Positions 8,492 to 17,137 of a stretch of 30,249 bases of DNA are shown here, piece after piece. Made by a program: the position numbers and the translations under genes. This stretch comes from a virus: positions 1 to 30,249 of IMG/VR virus record IMGVR_UViG_3300044647_001295. The stretch is one strand, 5' to 3'. Within the stretch, counting starts at the first letter, position 1; the number at the start of each line of letters is the position of its first letter. The notes beneath the pieces are model-generated. The model saw nothing but the letters and a program-made list of their open reading frames with translations. It did not search any database and was not told where the DNA came from.

Positions 8492-9628
8492 ATGGCAGAT
8501 ACCGTAACCGTGGATATGAATGAACTCGCCTCGCAGGTGAGTGGTGCCATTAAGGCCGATGTCATTCAGGCAATCCTCAACGACCCAATCGTCGCCAAGC
8601 ATGGCGTGGTCACCCCTGATGGTGGTGCCAAAGACAAGGAAGTGAAGAACTTTGCCGACTACATGGCAGCCGTGATTCGTCGTGATGACAAGCGGTTGAC
8701 CGGCGTATACGGCGTAAAGGCACAGGTGGAAAGCTCTGGTACGAGTGGCGGTTATGCGGTTCCGCCTGAGTACGGTGGCATGATTGATGGCTATGCTGTT
8801 GAGTCTGGATTGATTCGTCCAGGCGCAATGGTAATGTCGGTCAACAGCCCCGAGTTCAAGGCCCCACGCTACGACCAAACGATTGCTCCCGATGGCTCAT
8901 CGGCTATGCTTGCCGGTGTAAAGCTGTTTTGGACGGCAGAAGCTGGGAACATTCAGTCAACTCAGGTTAAGTTTGACCAAATTGACTTGCGTGCTCACAA
9001 GTTGGCAGCGTACATCCAAATCACTAGCGAGTTGCTTGCTGATGCTCCGGCCTTGTCGGGGATGCTGATTCGTCAGTTTGGTCAAGCCAAAGCATGGTTT
9101 GAGGATTACAACTTCCTTAGCGGGAATGGCGTTGGGAAGCCGTTGGGCATCCTCAATGCACCTGCCACGTACTCGGTTACGCGCGACACCGCCACCGACT
9201 TCAAGTTGGCTGATGCCAAGAACATGATTGCCCGTATGCCAGCAAGTGCGCTTGGTCGTGCGGTATTTATCATGCACCAGAGCGTCATGCCCAAGCTGTA
9301 TAGCATGGCTGAGAGCGGTAACTTTGTTACTTTCTTGCGTGACTTGCAGGGCCGTCCGGCAACGCAGTTGCTTGGTCACACTGTCTTGTTTACTGAGAAG
9401 CTTCCGGTGCTTGGCACGGCTGGCGACGTGTTGTTGGTTGACCGCAACGCATACTACATCATGGATCGACAAGACACCACCATCAGCACCAGCGATGCTC
9501 CGGCGTTCTTGACTGACCAGATGACGATGCGTATGACCAGCCGTCTTGATGGTCAGCCTGCATTGAACGACAAGATCACCCTTGCCGATGGTTCGTATCA
9601 GGTTTCGCCGTTTATCAAGTTGAGCTAG
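8492..9628 (+). CDS. Major capsid protein, HK97 fold
   Basis: A 378-residue coat protein. The first ~80 residues are a helical delta (scaffold) domain likely removed by the upstream protease. Then comes the typical SSGTSGGYAVPPEYG entry to the HK97 fold (about 87-101), a YDQTIAPDG region, an ITSELLADAP spine helix region, and the LSGNGVGKPLGILN segment near 210-223, a hallmark of the phage capsid family. The length is typical. AAGG precedes the ATG. It sits after the protease and before small neck genes, as in standard HK97-type modules. Confidence 0.93.
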   Translation: MADTVTVDMNELASQVSGAIKADVIQAILNDPIVAKHGVVTPDGGAKDKEVKNFADYMAAVIRRDDKRLTGVYGVKAQVESSGTSGGYAVPPEYGGMIDGYAVESGLIRPGAMVMSVNSPEFKAPRYDQTIAPDGSSAMLAGVKLFWTAEAGNIQSTQVKFDQIDLRAHKLAAYIQITSELLADAPALSGMLIRQFGQAKAWFEDYNFLSGNGVGKPLGILNAPATYSVTRDTATDFKLADAKNMIARMPASALGRAVFIMHQSVMPKLYSMAESGNFVTFLRDLQGRPATQLLGHTVLFTEKLPVLGTAGDVLLVDRNAYYIMDRQDTTISTSDAPAFLTDQMTMRMTSRLDGQPALNDKITLADGSYQVSPFIKLS

Positions 9629-9638
9629 GAGTAAGGAA

Positions 9639-10082
9639 ATGCCTCATTTCACCGAACGACTGTCTGAGGGTTTGGCAATCATCGCCACGATTGACCCTGC
9701 CTCACACAGCACTGCCCAGAACAGCGATGGTATTGACATGCGCTTGTTCCGGCGTGTTATCTTTGTGGTGGCCGCAGGTGCCATTGGCGCAAACACTCTT
9801 ACGGCAGTTATCAAGGGTGGCAACGACAATAGCACGTTTGCGACCACGTTGACCGGCAAGACGTTTTCGTCGGGCGTGTTCAGCGGTAGCGTGGATAACA
9901 ACACGCAGGGTATCATTGAAGTGACTGCCGAAGAGTGTGCCGCGCAGGACGTGCGCTACATTCGCATGGAAGCCACTCCAAGTGGTGCTGCCATCTTTGG
10001 CGTGGTAGCCCTTGCTGGTGTCGCTCGATACGAGCCTGCAAGCGACTACGATTTGGCATCCGTCGCAGAGATTGTTGCATAA
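9639..10082 (+). CDS. Unknown capsid-adjacent protein (possible decoration or stabiliser)
   Basis: A 147-residue protein directly after the capsid gene, preceded by a strong AGGAGTAAGG. It is rich in small residues and beta-prone, with a repeated Ala/Gly/Val pattern (VVAAGAIGANTL, GAAIFGVVALAGVA). No enzymatic motif is visible. Proteins of this size immediately downstream of HK97 capsid genes are often decoration or stabilising proteins, but I do not recognise a named family. Confidence 0.5.
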   Translation: MPHFTERLSEGLAIIATIDPASHSTAQNSDGIDMRLFRRVIFVVAAGAIGANTLTAVIKGGNDNSTFATTLTGKTFSSGVFSGSVDNNTQGIIEVTAEECAAQDVRYIRMEATPSGAAIFGVVALAGVARYEPASDYDLASVAEIVA

Positions 10083-10106
10083 GAACAGACGAAGGGGGAA
10101 AGTGCT

Positions 10107-10766
10107 GTGAAGCTGTTTATTTTTATGCCACGGTTGCGTACCATTGGACGGACGCACGTTGCGCTTTGGGAAGCTCGCTATTCGTGGGGGAAACCGCACG
10201 TCTATGTGGAGTATCAGCACGACCAGCCGTCCAAAGACGGATACGAGAATGTGACGCATAACTATGAGAAGGCTCGACAGCACTTTCTCTCTACGGACTG
10301 TGATGCGTTTGTCAGCGTTGAGGATGACATCATCATCCCCAAGCACGGGTTTGGAGCATTGGCGGAACTGAATGTGCCGGTGGCAATGGGGGTCTACTGT
10401 TTGCGACAGAAGCCCAACTATCGCTGGAACGCATTTGTCACCGTCAAGGAAGATGAGGGACTCGCGCTGACAGACCACAACACACCGGAGGTGTTTCAGC
10501 TGGCTCGGAATGGATGGGTCAAAGAGGTTGCAGGGGTGGGTCTTGGGTTTACCATGATTCAGCGAAGCGTTCTTGAAGACCTGAAGTTTGAGAAGCGCGG
10601 TGGCGCATCCAATGATTGGTATTTCTCAATGGACTGCCAAACCAAAGGATACGGTCAATTCGCACACTTTGGAGTGTTGTGCGGACATATGGTTGAATCA
10701 GCGACCCGTCGTGTGTTGTGGCCGGACTATACGGCACACAACTTGCACCGAGAGGAACATGTGTAA
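10107..10766 (+). CDS. Glycosyltransferase-like protein (GT-A type)
   Basis: A 219-residue protein, GTG start after GAAGGGGGAAAG. The N terminus (MKLFIFMPRLRTIGRTH) and the DAFVSVEDDIIIP segment, with acidic residues E72, D73 and D74, fit a GT-A nucleotide-sugar-binding fold where the DxD-like motif binds the metal and UDP/GDP sugar. A later GASNDWYFSMDCQTKGYG segment (about 165-182) and HFGVLCGHM resemble the acceptor/metal side of GT2-like enzymes. It lies between the capsid and connector genes, so it could glycosylate a virion protein. Donor and acceptor are unknown. Confidence 0.65.
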   Translation: MKLFIFMPRLRTIGRTHVALWEARYSWGKPHVYVEYQHDQPSKDGYENVTHNYEKARQHFLSTDCDAFVSVEDDIIIPKHGFGALAELNVPVAMGVYCLRQKPNYRWNAFVTVKEDEGLALTDHNTPEVFQLARNGWVKEVAGVGLGFTMIQRSVLEDLKFEKRGGASNDWYFSMDCQTKGYGQFAHFGVLCGHMVESATRRVLWPDYTAHNLHREEHV

Positions 10767-11413
10767 TGGCGTATGTTACGCTGGAAGCACTAAAGCGATA
10801 CCTAAAAATCCCAAGCAACGTGACCACGGATGACACGTTGTTGACGGAACTCATTGCAGATACAACAAACATCATTAACGCATACACCGACCGAGTATTC
10901 GAGGTGCCTGCCGATACGGTGCGAAAGTTTGATGCAGTGCGGTATCGTGAGTATGCCGACCGGATGCAAATTGAATACTATCAATACTTTGACTACTACG
11001 ACCAGCGAGTGCTGTGGCTCGGCAAGTACGATCTTGCGCAAATCACGTCGATTGTAAACGGGGATGGAACTACCGTTGCCAGCAGCGAGTATGTCACACT
11101 TCCCATCAATGCGATTGCTGACGGTCGGCCAATCTTCGGGATTCGGCTAAAGCTAGACAGCGACGTGGTGTGGACGTGGGATAACAGCCCTGATGCAGCG
11201 ATTGTTATCACCGGACGGTGGGGGTACTCTGTTACCTGCCCCGGAACAATCGCATTTGCGGCGAAGCGACTTGCACAGTACCTGTACAAACAAAAGGATA
11301 CAAGTGGCGAGTTAGATCGCACTATCTACACCGCAGATGGAATGGTTGTTCCCAACTCACTTCCAGCGGACGTTGTGCAGTACCTAGAGCCATATAAAAG
11401 GCTGGTCATATGA
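10766..11413 (+). CDS. Head-tail connector (gp6-like)
   Basis: A 215-residue protein. I chose ATG 10766, which overlaps the preceding stop as TAATG and has AGAGGA upstream. The opening AYVTLEALKRYLKIPS followed by TTDDTLLTELIADTTNIINAYTDRVFE is the classic helical start of phage connector proteins that stack under the portal. The middle is beta-rich, and the C terminus contains AAKRLAQYLYKQ. The position between capsid and tail genes fits. Overlaps the next gene by 4 nt. Confidence 0.7.
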   Translation: MAYVTLEALKRYLKIPSNVTTDDTLLTELIADTTNIINAYTDRVFEVPADTVRKFDAVRYREYADRMQIEYYQYFDYYDQRVLWLGKYDLAQITSIVNGDGTTVASSEYVTLPINAIADGRPIFGIRLKLDSDVVWTWDNSPDAAIVITGRWGYSVTCPGTIAFAAKRLAQYLYKQKDTSGELDRTIYTADGMVVPNSLPADVVQYLEPYKRLVI

Positions 11414-11847
11414 GTCAGATTAACGATATTGTTCAAGCACTTGCGGATATGTCCGTGAATGGCATTACTGCAGAGTACAGCACCACGCTTCGAGATGATG
11501 CCGTATCAGCGATTTTGCCGTACCGCTTTATCTCGCACCGAGGAGCTGGAATGTCCGGCAATGCGTTGAATCGCACCACATTCAGTGGCCCTGCATTTGA
11601 GTTGCAGTGGAAGCTGGTTGATGTCGTGCTGATTCGACCGGTTGCATCTGGAATTGGAGTATCGGACATCAGCTTTGACGTATATGACTACATGGGCGAG
11701 TACGTATCGGCGTTGCGAGATGTTGCAACAAACAAATACGTTATCGTTGATGTACAAATTGAGTCAACGCTGTTGGAATGGCCGGCATCATCAGATCGCC
11801 GATATGACGCTGTAATCGCCGTTGTGACGATTGCAGAAAACAACTAG
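11410..11847 (+). CDS. Probable neck or tail terminator protein
   Basis: A 145-residue protein beginning with a helix (INDIVQALADMSVNGI) then alternating strands (ELQWKLVDVVLIRPV, NKYVIVDVQIES, YDAVIAVVTIAENN). The order connector, this protein, tail tube fits a head-tail completion or tail terminator protein. The family is not recognised from sequence; the call rests on gene order, size and predicted fold. Confidence 0.45.
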   Translation: MSQINDIVQALADMSVNGITAEYSTTLRDDAVSAILPYRFISHRGAGMSGNALNRTTFSGPAFELQWKLVDVVLIRPVASGIGVSDISFDVYDYMGEYVSALRDVATNKYVIVDVQIESTLLEWPASSDRRYDAVIAVVTIAENN

Positions 11848-11856
11848 GAGAAACCA

Positions 11857-12354
11857 ATGGCACAAACTTCTACCACCGTATCGGGAGTAATCGCCAAGAT
11901 TCAGATTAGCTCTGATTTGAGTACTTGGACAGAGATTTCGGGTAGCTCGCAGAGCGTTCAGAGTACTGACCAAGAGCGTGCGTCAAATGAGGCGTACACG
12001 CTGGATGGCGACACTGCCATCATCGCCACGGGCAAGCGTCAGCCGATTGACCTTGAGTTCAATATCATCTACAGCGCAACAAGCACGGAAGCTTACGAAG
12101 TGGCTCGCGCCATCTTTGAGAGTGGCGACACCGGGAGCAAGGTGTATGTGCGTTGGGTTCCGTCAGGCGGTGTTGACCCGGTTGCGCCAATGTATCGCAC
12201 GCCCATCACGGGAAGCCCGGCATTTGTTACAATGTTCCGGTACCCAGCTGTGGATGCGGCTGCGCCCGGCCCTATCATGGGTATGTTTCGAGTTCGTACA
12301 CCGCTGGTGCAAAAGACCACCGCCGGTAACACTTCAGGGGGGAGCGGTACCTAA
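11857..12354 (+). CDS. Major tail (tube) protein
   Basis: A 165-residue beta-rich protein with a strong AGGAG before the ATG. The sequence alternates strands with small turns (VSGVIAKIQISSDLSTWTEISG, IDLEFNIIYSATST) and ends in a Gly/Ser-rich flexible tail. It lies immediately before the frameshift-linked chaperone pair and tape measure gene, the invariant place of the tube protein in siphoviruses. The call is by fold type and position. Its stop overlaps the next start by one base (TAATG). Confidence 0.65.
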   Translation: MAQTSTTVSGVIAKIQISSDLSTWTEISGSSQSVQSTDQERASNEAYTLDGDTAIIATGKRQPIDLEFNIIYSATSTEAYEVARAIFESGDTGSKVYVRWVPSGGVDPVAPMYRTPITGSPAFVTMFRYPAVDAAAPGPIMGMFRVRTPLVQKTTAGNTSGGSGT

Positions 12355-12602
12355 TGCCTGACAAAGCCAACAAGTTTTTGTACAAGTTGAAGCGAAATGA
12401 GCTGACGTTTGCTGATATGAAGTTTATGTCGCTCATGCGCTCGGGGGGAATCACTGATGCAGAGGCCATTGATTGGCTTGACCGAGTGGTAGAGGGGGGT
12501 GTGATGAACATCCCTCTCCCAGAGTTCAACGAGGTATTTTCCCAAGTCTACAAGCAATTCTACGATATTGACGATCCAGAGGACAATTCGGGAAAAGCTT
12601 GA
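12354..12602 (+). CDS. Tail assembly chaperone (gpG-like), upstream frame
   Basis: An 82-residue helical protein, the zero-frame product of the tail chaperone pair that sits between tail tube and tape measure. The last codons are TCG GGA AAA GCT TGA, placing GGGAAAA (12590-12596) in the correct X-XXY-YYZ register for a -1 shift. A shift there continues into the frame ending at 12787, giving a G-GT fusion of about 144 residues. The chaperones bind the tape measure protein and recruit tube subunits. Confidence 0.7.
   Translation: MPDKANKFLYKLKRNELTFADMKFMSLMRSGGITDAEAIDWLDRVVEGGVMNIPLPEFNEVFSQVYKQFYDIDDPEDNSGKA
12590..12596 (+). promoter_or_regulatory. -1 programmed frameshift slippery site
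   Basis: GGGAAAA in the register G-GGA-AAA, six bases before the upstream TGA. A -1 slip reads AGC TTG AGG onward in the frame open to 12787. It matches the form of the lambda G/T slippery site (GGGAAAG) and is in the expected gene position. Confidence 0.75.
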
Positions 12603-12787
12603 GGTTCCGTGTGATGGCGCACCTTCACACCGGAACTGAATCAATGCCGTTTGAGTTGTTAATCTTGCGGCTCTGTCGAGAGTTTCATGTACTCCCTAGT
12701 GCGCTATTGGCAGAGCCGTGGGAGAATATCGCACCGTTGCTCACCTGCATGGCAGTGGAGGCACAAGTAAGGGAGTTTCGGAAATGA
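12596..12787 (+). CDS. Tail assembly chaperone, -1 frame extension (gpT-like)
   Basis: A helical segment in the -1 frame, most likely made as the C-terminal part of the frameshift fusion from 12590-12596. Reading from the shift it gives S-L-R-F-R-V-M-A-H-L-H and ends after VEAQVREFRK. Independent start at ATG 12614 is also possible, since GAGG lies nine bases upstream; that would give 57 residues (MAHLHTGTESMPFELLIL onward). It overlaps the tape measure start by 4 nt. Confidence 0.65.
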   Translation, partial: SLRFRVMAHLHTGTESMPFELLILRLCREFHVLPSALLAEPWENIAPLLTCMAVEAQVREFRK

Positions 12788-15654
12788 CCAACGAGCAATT
12801 TAAGGTAACGTTTACCGCTGACAATCAGCTGTCGGCGGAACTGACTAAAATTACTCACGATCTTGATGCTACCTATAAAGCAGCAGGGAAGACAACGCAG
12901 GGAATTACTGCGTTGTCTAAAGCTTTTGCGCCCACTGCAAGCATGACCAAGTTTGCAACAGGCATTACTAATACTCAAAACGCACTTACAACATTAACTA
13001 CGTCAGGATTAAATACAGGTCGGCTGAATCAAATCTCGCAGTCAGTCACAAAACTTGCTCGGGCACTTACTTCCTTATCTGGAGTAACAGTACAACAAAA
13101 TCTTGCAGCTCCATTATCTAAATTGAGTAAATTAACTGTCACTCCATTGACAAACTCAATGCACAAATTAGCTATTGCTAGTGGACATGTTTCTCGCAAT
13201 CTTAATAGCATTGTAAAATCAATGTCTAAATTGCAAAGCATGGGTGCGTTAAATGCCAAGATGACTGTTACCATGCCAAAAACGGGTGGCACGGGTAGCA
13301 CGGGTGGCACGGGTGGTGCAGGTGGTACTACTCCGCAACAAAAAACCGGTGTGCAAGGTTTTGCGTCATCGTCTGGATGGCGCGACTTTGAGAAAACGCT
13401 TCACATCTTTAACTCGTTAACCTATGCAGTTGGAACAGTACAACTTGCGTTTCAGTCGTTATTTGATACAATCGCTCGTGGCAATGAATTAACTAAAGCA
13501 CAATCTCTCTTAATGGGTGTTTCCCAAACAAAGGGAATGTTACTTGGCACAAGTGCAGCTGAACGATACTCTGCGGCAATTCGAGTAGCAGCAAAAAATC
13601 AATTACTATTTGGTGGTTCATTTGCTGAATCTATTAACGGCATCCTGAAACTTCAACAGATTTCTATTTCAGCTGGCGTAAGTGTAGAGGAACTGAATAA
13701 TGTAGTTCAGTTGCTTGCTATGCGTGACCCGATTCAGGGTATTGAAGGCGCAACAATCGCTGTGCAAGAATTAATGTCGGGCGACCCCATGTCGCTTCGA
13801 CGACGTTTTGAGTTGCCATCAGATGAGGTCAATGCACTTGCCAATGCGGCTGGAGATGCAAAAGGGCAGATTTCTGGTCTTACCGCACTGCTTGGAACGC
13901 AAGGCATTACCGCAAAAGTGCTTGCAGATCAATTAGACACCACGGCTGCCGCATACGCCCGATTTGGCGCAGTAACAAGTGTTGCTGGTGAAACATTTGG
14001 GCAGGGCATTGCCGAAATGTTTAAGAATCCTACAGAAGAATTGACCAAGTTTATTGCTCAATCGCTGTATGGATATGGCAGTATGAGTACATCGGTCGGT
14101 CAATTTGGGAATGCAATATCAAGTGTATACATGGGGCCAATGGCATCATTTTTGTCAACAATTCCCACAATGATTTACGAAACCAGCGACATGAAATATG
14201 CGTTTCGTGAAGCAAATCAAGAGATTTTTGATAGCTGGATTCAGATGGGATTGATTCATGACCCATACCGAATGAAAGAGTTGGAAGAAATTACGTATGG
14301 GGTAGATCATTACAATGCCATTGCCAACGAAATGATAAACACACAGATGCGTGTCAATGACGCATTTATGCAAACAGGTCTTGTCACGGCTACACTTGGT
14401 GAAAGCATTGGCGATTACATTACTCAAATGAATCAGTCCAATCAAGTATCACGACGTGAATTGCTGTTGAATGCAGCATTGATTAAAGCAAAAACAGATT
14501 TTGCTGGCGCAACACTTATCACTGCTCGTGTATTCAATATTACCGAAAAAGAGGCATCTCGCTTACTGAAAACACTGCAAACTACAAAACAATTTGAGGA
14601 GGGTGGTGGTGCGCTTAAAGATACTGCTGCCAACATTTATGGCATTGAGTGGCCGGTTGAAGAACTGAATGAAACAGCAAAGGCCACACGAGCAGTGGCA
14701 GACGAAACAAAACGCCTCAATGAAATCTATCAAGACACAATGGAGCGTCTAGTTGAGTTTGACAAAGAAGTGTATCGCAAGCGCATTCGTGAAATGCAGT
14801 CGTATTATGCGGAAGCTACACTTTTGCAACAGCAACGTGCATATGAAATGCGTGCCAACGACCTTGACCTTGTTGAGGGGCGGAACAGCAAGTTAGAAGC
14901 TGCTGACCGACAGCGGTTGCTGGCTCGTGAGAATATTGAGGCATACGGCCAACTGCAAATGAATCAGGCAGTTGCAAAAGCTAACGAGATTGCGCTTGGT
15001 GGGAATGCCAAGTTTGCGCAAGAGTACCTGAAGATTCAGGAAGATCGCATCAGCGAGGGGTCAAAGCTGTATCAGCAACTGCATGATACGCAAGTGCGGT
15101 TAGAGGGTGATCCTGAAGCGCAACAACGTGCCAAACAGATTTACGATGAATCTGTCAAGCTGATGGATGAGTACTACAACACCAAAGTCGGACTTGCTGA
15201 CGCTGCCGCTCGTGAGCAACGAGAGGAAGAGGCGAGTCAGCGTCGGCAGATCATTGACGATGCAATTAAGAGCGTGTTGCAGTTAGAGAATGTTGACGAA
15301 ACTCAACGTCAGGCTATCATTCAGGGATTAGAGATTGCCAAGACCACCATCACCGACCTGTCAAACACGTATGTGGATAAGGTTGATGCAATGCGTGGAA
15401 GCCTTAACTTATTGGCTGAAGCACTTGCGAAAGTCCGTAACGAGTCAAACATTCTTACCCCACAGCAACTTGCGGCGTTTAATGGCATGGGCATGGGGCA
15501 GATTACCGCGCCTCCGGGTGGTTCGGTAGATGTAACTCAAACCACCGTCAATGTAGGTGGTATTAACATCACGGTGAACTCGCAGGTCAGTGCAGAAGAA
15601 ATCCGCAAGATCGTGTTGAGTACGTTGCAGACTCAACTGAATCAGAGAGGGTAA
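12784..15654 (+). CDS. Tape measure protein
   Basis: A 956-residue protein; I chose ATG 12784, which overlaps the previous stop (ATGA). It is the longest gene in the window and mostly helical, with N-terminal Leu/Thr/Ser-rich repeats (to ~160), a Gly/Thr linker of TGG/GGT repeats around 167-182, a hydrophobic mid-section, a charged coiled-coil region near 680-860, and a Val-rich tail. It sets tail length and enters the cell on injection. At ~0.15 nm per residue the tail would be near 140 nm, an inference. There is no obvious lytic enzyme domain. Confidence 0.88.
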   Translation: MTNEQFKVTFTADNQLSAELTKITHDLDATYKAAGKTTQGITALSKAFAPTASMTKFATGITNTQNALTTLTTSGLNTGRLNQISQSVTKLARALTSLSGVTVQQNLAAPLSKLSKLTVTPLTNSMHKLAIASGHVSRNLNSIVKSMSKLQSMGALNAKMTVTMPKTGGTGSTGGTGGAGGTTPQQKTGVQGFASSSGWRDFEKTLHIFNSLTYAVGTVQLAFQSLFDTIARGNELTKAQSLLMGVSQTKGMLLGTSAAERYSAAIRVAAKNQLLFGGSFAESINGILKLQQISISAGVSVEELNNVVQLLAMRDPIQGIEGATIAVQELMSGDPMSLRRRFELPSDEVNALANAAGDAKGQISGLTALLGTQGITAKVLADQLDTTAAAYARFGAVTSVAGETFGQGIAEMFKNPTEELTKFIAQSLYGYGSMSTSVGQFGNAISSVYMGPMASFLSTIPTMIYETSDMKYAFREANQEIFDSWIQMGLIHDPYRMKELEEITYGVDHYNAIANEMINTQMRVNDAFMQTGLVTATLGESIGDYITQMNQSNQVSRRELLLNAALIKAKTDFAGATLITARVFNITEKEASRLLKTLQTTKQFEEGGGALKDTAANIYGIEWPVEELNETAKATRAVADETKRLNEIYQDTMERLVEFDKEVYRKRIREMQSYYAEATLLQQQRAYEMRANDLDLVEGRNSKLEAADRQRLLARENIEAYGQLQMNQAVAKANEIALGGNAKFAQEYLKIQEDRISEGSKLYQQLHDTQVRLEGDPEAQQRAKQIYDESVKLMDEYYNTKVGLADAAAREQREEEASQRRQIIDDAIKSVLQLENVDETQRQAIIQGLEIAKTTITDLSNTYVDKVDAMRGSLNLLAEALAKVRNESNILTPQQLAAFNGMGMGQITAPPGGSVDVTQTTVNVGGINITVNSQVSAEEIRKIVLSTLQTQLNQRG

Positions 15655-15656
15655 TC

Positions 15657-17135
15657 ATGTTTGCATCATGGGGTACATACTTTAAGTCCATCCATCTTAA
15701 CAACACGTCAGGCGTGCTGAATCCAAATGGTGATTACACTGACCCTGCAACCACTCCGATTGTAGTACTCGCAGACTCGCAAGGCTCTGGATACACGCCA
15801 ATGGCCACGCAATTCATTGACGTGTACTCTGGCGGCGCGCCATTCACGTTGACACAGGAGCTTGTGCAACGAGGCGCAGAGGTGCAAGAAGAAGAAATCC
15901 GTATTGCAGTATGCGGTAACTCTATTTCGTCAATTATGACGATTGTGTCTGATTTGCGTCGAGCGTTGAGTATGCAGGAGTACACCGGACATCAAGTGCT
16001 TGCAATTCGACGGCCAAACCAGACTGCATATACCGAGTGGTTTGTGCAATCGGCAATTATCCAAGAAGAAACAACATTCTTGGGTCGTGATGTAAAGCAC
16101 ACCGGATTCCCCGTAGTGTACCTCAACATTAAAATCACGCGCTCTCCGTATGGTGCTGATTCTGCAACCACCGCAACGGCTACCGTAGGGTATCCCACCA
16201 ACACCATACCACTAGTGTTCTACGGGGATTATGCGTTTGACATTATTGACATCTCCGAAAACCCCAACTTGGTTGGGTCGCTTATGAATGTTGATATAAA
16301 TTGGAACTTAACCGGCTCAACTCGCAAGTTCGGGCCAAGTATGCTTGCTACTATTGTGGATGACACCGTGATAGATCAAACAATTTCTGTAAGTGGTACG
16401 CTTGCAGCAGGTGGTTCATTTACATTTGCAAGTACATACTCGTACCAGCTATTAGATGTGCAACACAGTAATGCGCCGTTGATTGTGGCAATTCTTGGCG
16501 ATCCACAAAGCAACGAGATTGAAATGCGTGCCACTATTCAGGGATACAGTACTCCCTATGTGCGAAGCGTGGGCACAAATATCAACACGTCAAATGGAAT
16601 CAATCGCATTTTCCTTATGCCACCCATCAATGTGGCATCACTGTTTGAGGGTTTTTCGGACTACAACACGTCGTACTCTATCCCAATCACCATTAGTATT
16701 CGCAATATCAATCGTGGCTCAACCCGAACATACACGTTCAATAGGCTATGGATGTTCCGCTCTGACAATATCCTGCAATTATTTCCAAGCACGGTGTGGA
16801 CTTCCCGAACAGAGCAATACATTCAGTATCGAGTAGCTTCGTTTTACGACCAGCTGGATACACCTGCACAGCCACTGCCTACGTCAAAAGCGATGATAAC
16901 TACTACCGATGCGGTCGGCTTTGATACTCGGTATGAGTATAGTGAATCTTGTGAAATGCGTGGTGCTGGATTGCGTGTTCGGCAACTCTATGGCATGATG
17001 AAGGGGTATATCTGGAACTTTGACTCCACATGCTCATACATCAACCCGACATGGGATTACATCACGCCTCCAGACGCACCGGGACTTAATTTGACATTCC
17101 GCTTTGGAGCGTTGCATCAAACCATACAAGGATAA
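15657..17135 (+). CDS. Distal tail-like protein
   Basis: A 492-residue beta-rich protein directly after the tape measure, the usual position of the distal tail (Dit) protein that forms the ring joining tube and tip. The N-terminal part (to ~180) with QELVQRGAEVQEEEIRI and DLRRALSMQEYTG resembles the start of Dit-type proteins, while the rest is extended beta sequence, perhaps carbohydrate-binding or tip-forming. Two bases separate it from the next gene. Confidence 0.5.
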   Translation: MFASWGTYFKSIHLNNTSGVLNPNGDYTDPATTPIVVLADSQGSGYTPMATQFIDVYSGGAPFTLTQELVQRGAEVQEEEIRIAVCGNSISSIMTIVSDLRRALSMQEYTGHQVLAIRRPNQTAYTEWFVQSAIIQEETTFLGRDVKHTGFPVVYLNIKITRSPYGADSATTATATVGYPTNTIPLVFYGDYAFDIIDISENPNLVGSLMNVDINWNLTGSTRKFGPSMLATIVDDTVIDQTISVSGTLAAGGSFTFASTYSYQLLDVQHSNAPLIVAILGDPQSNEIEMRATIQGYSTPYVRSVGTNINTSNGINRIFLMPPINVASLFEGFSDYNTSYSIPITISIRNINRGSTRTYTFNRLWMFRSDNILQLFPSTVWTSRTEQYIQYRVASFYDQLDTPAQPLPTSKAMITTTDAVGFDTRYEYSESCEMRGAGLRVRQLYGMMKGYIWNFDSTCSYINPTWDYITPPDAPGLNLTFRFGALHQTIQG

Positions 17136-17137
17136 CT

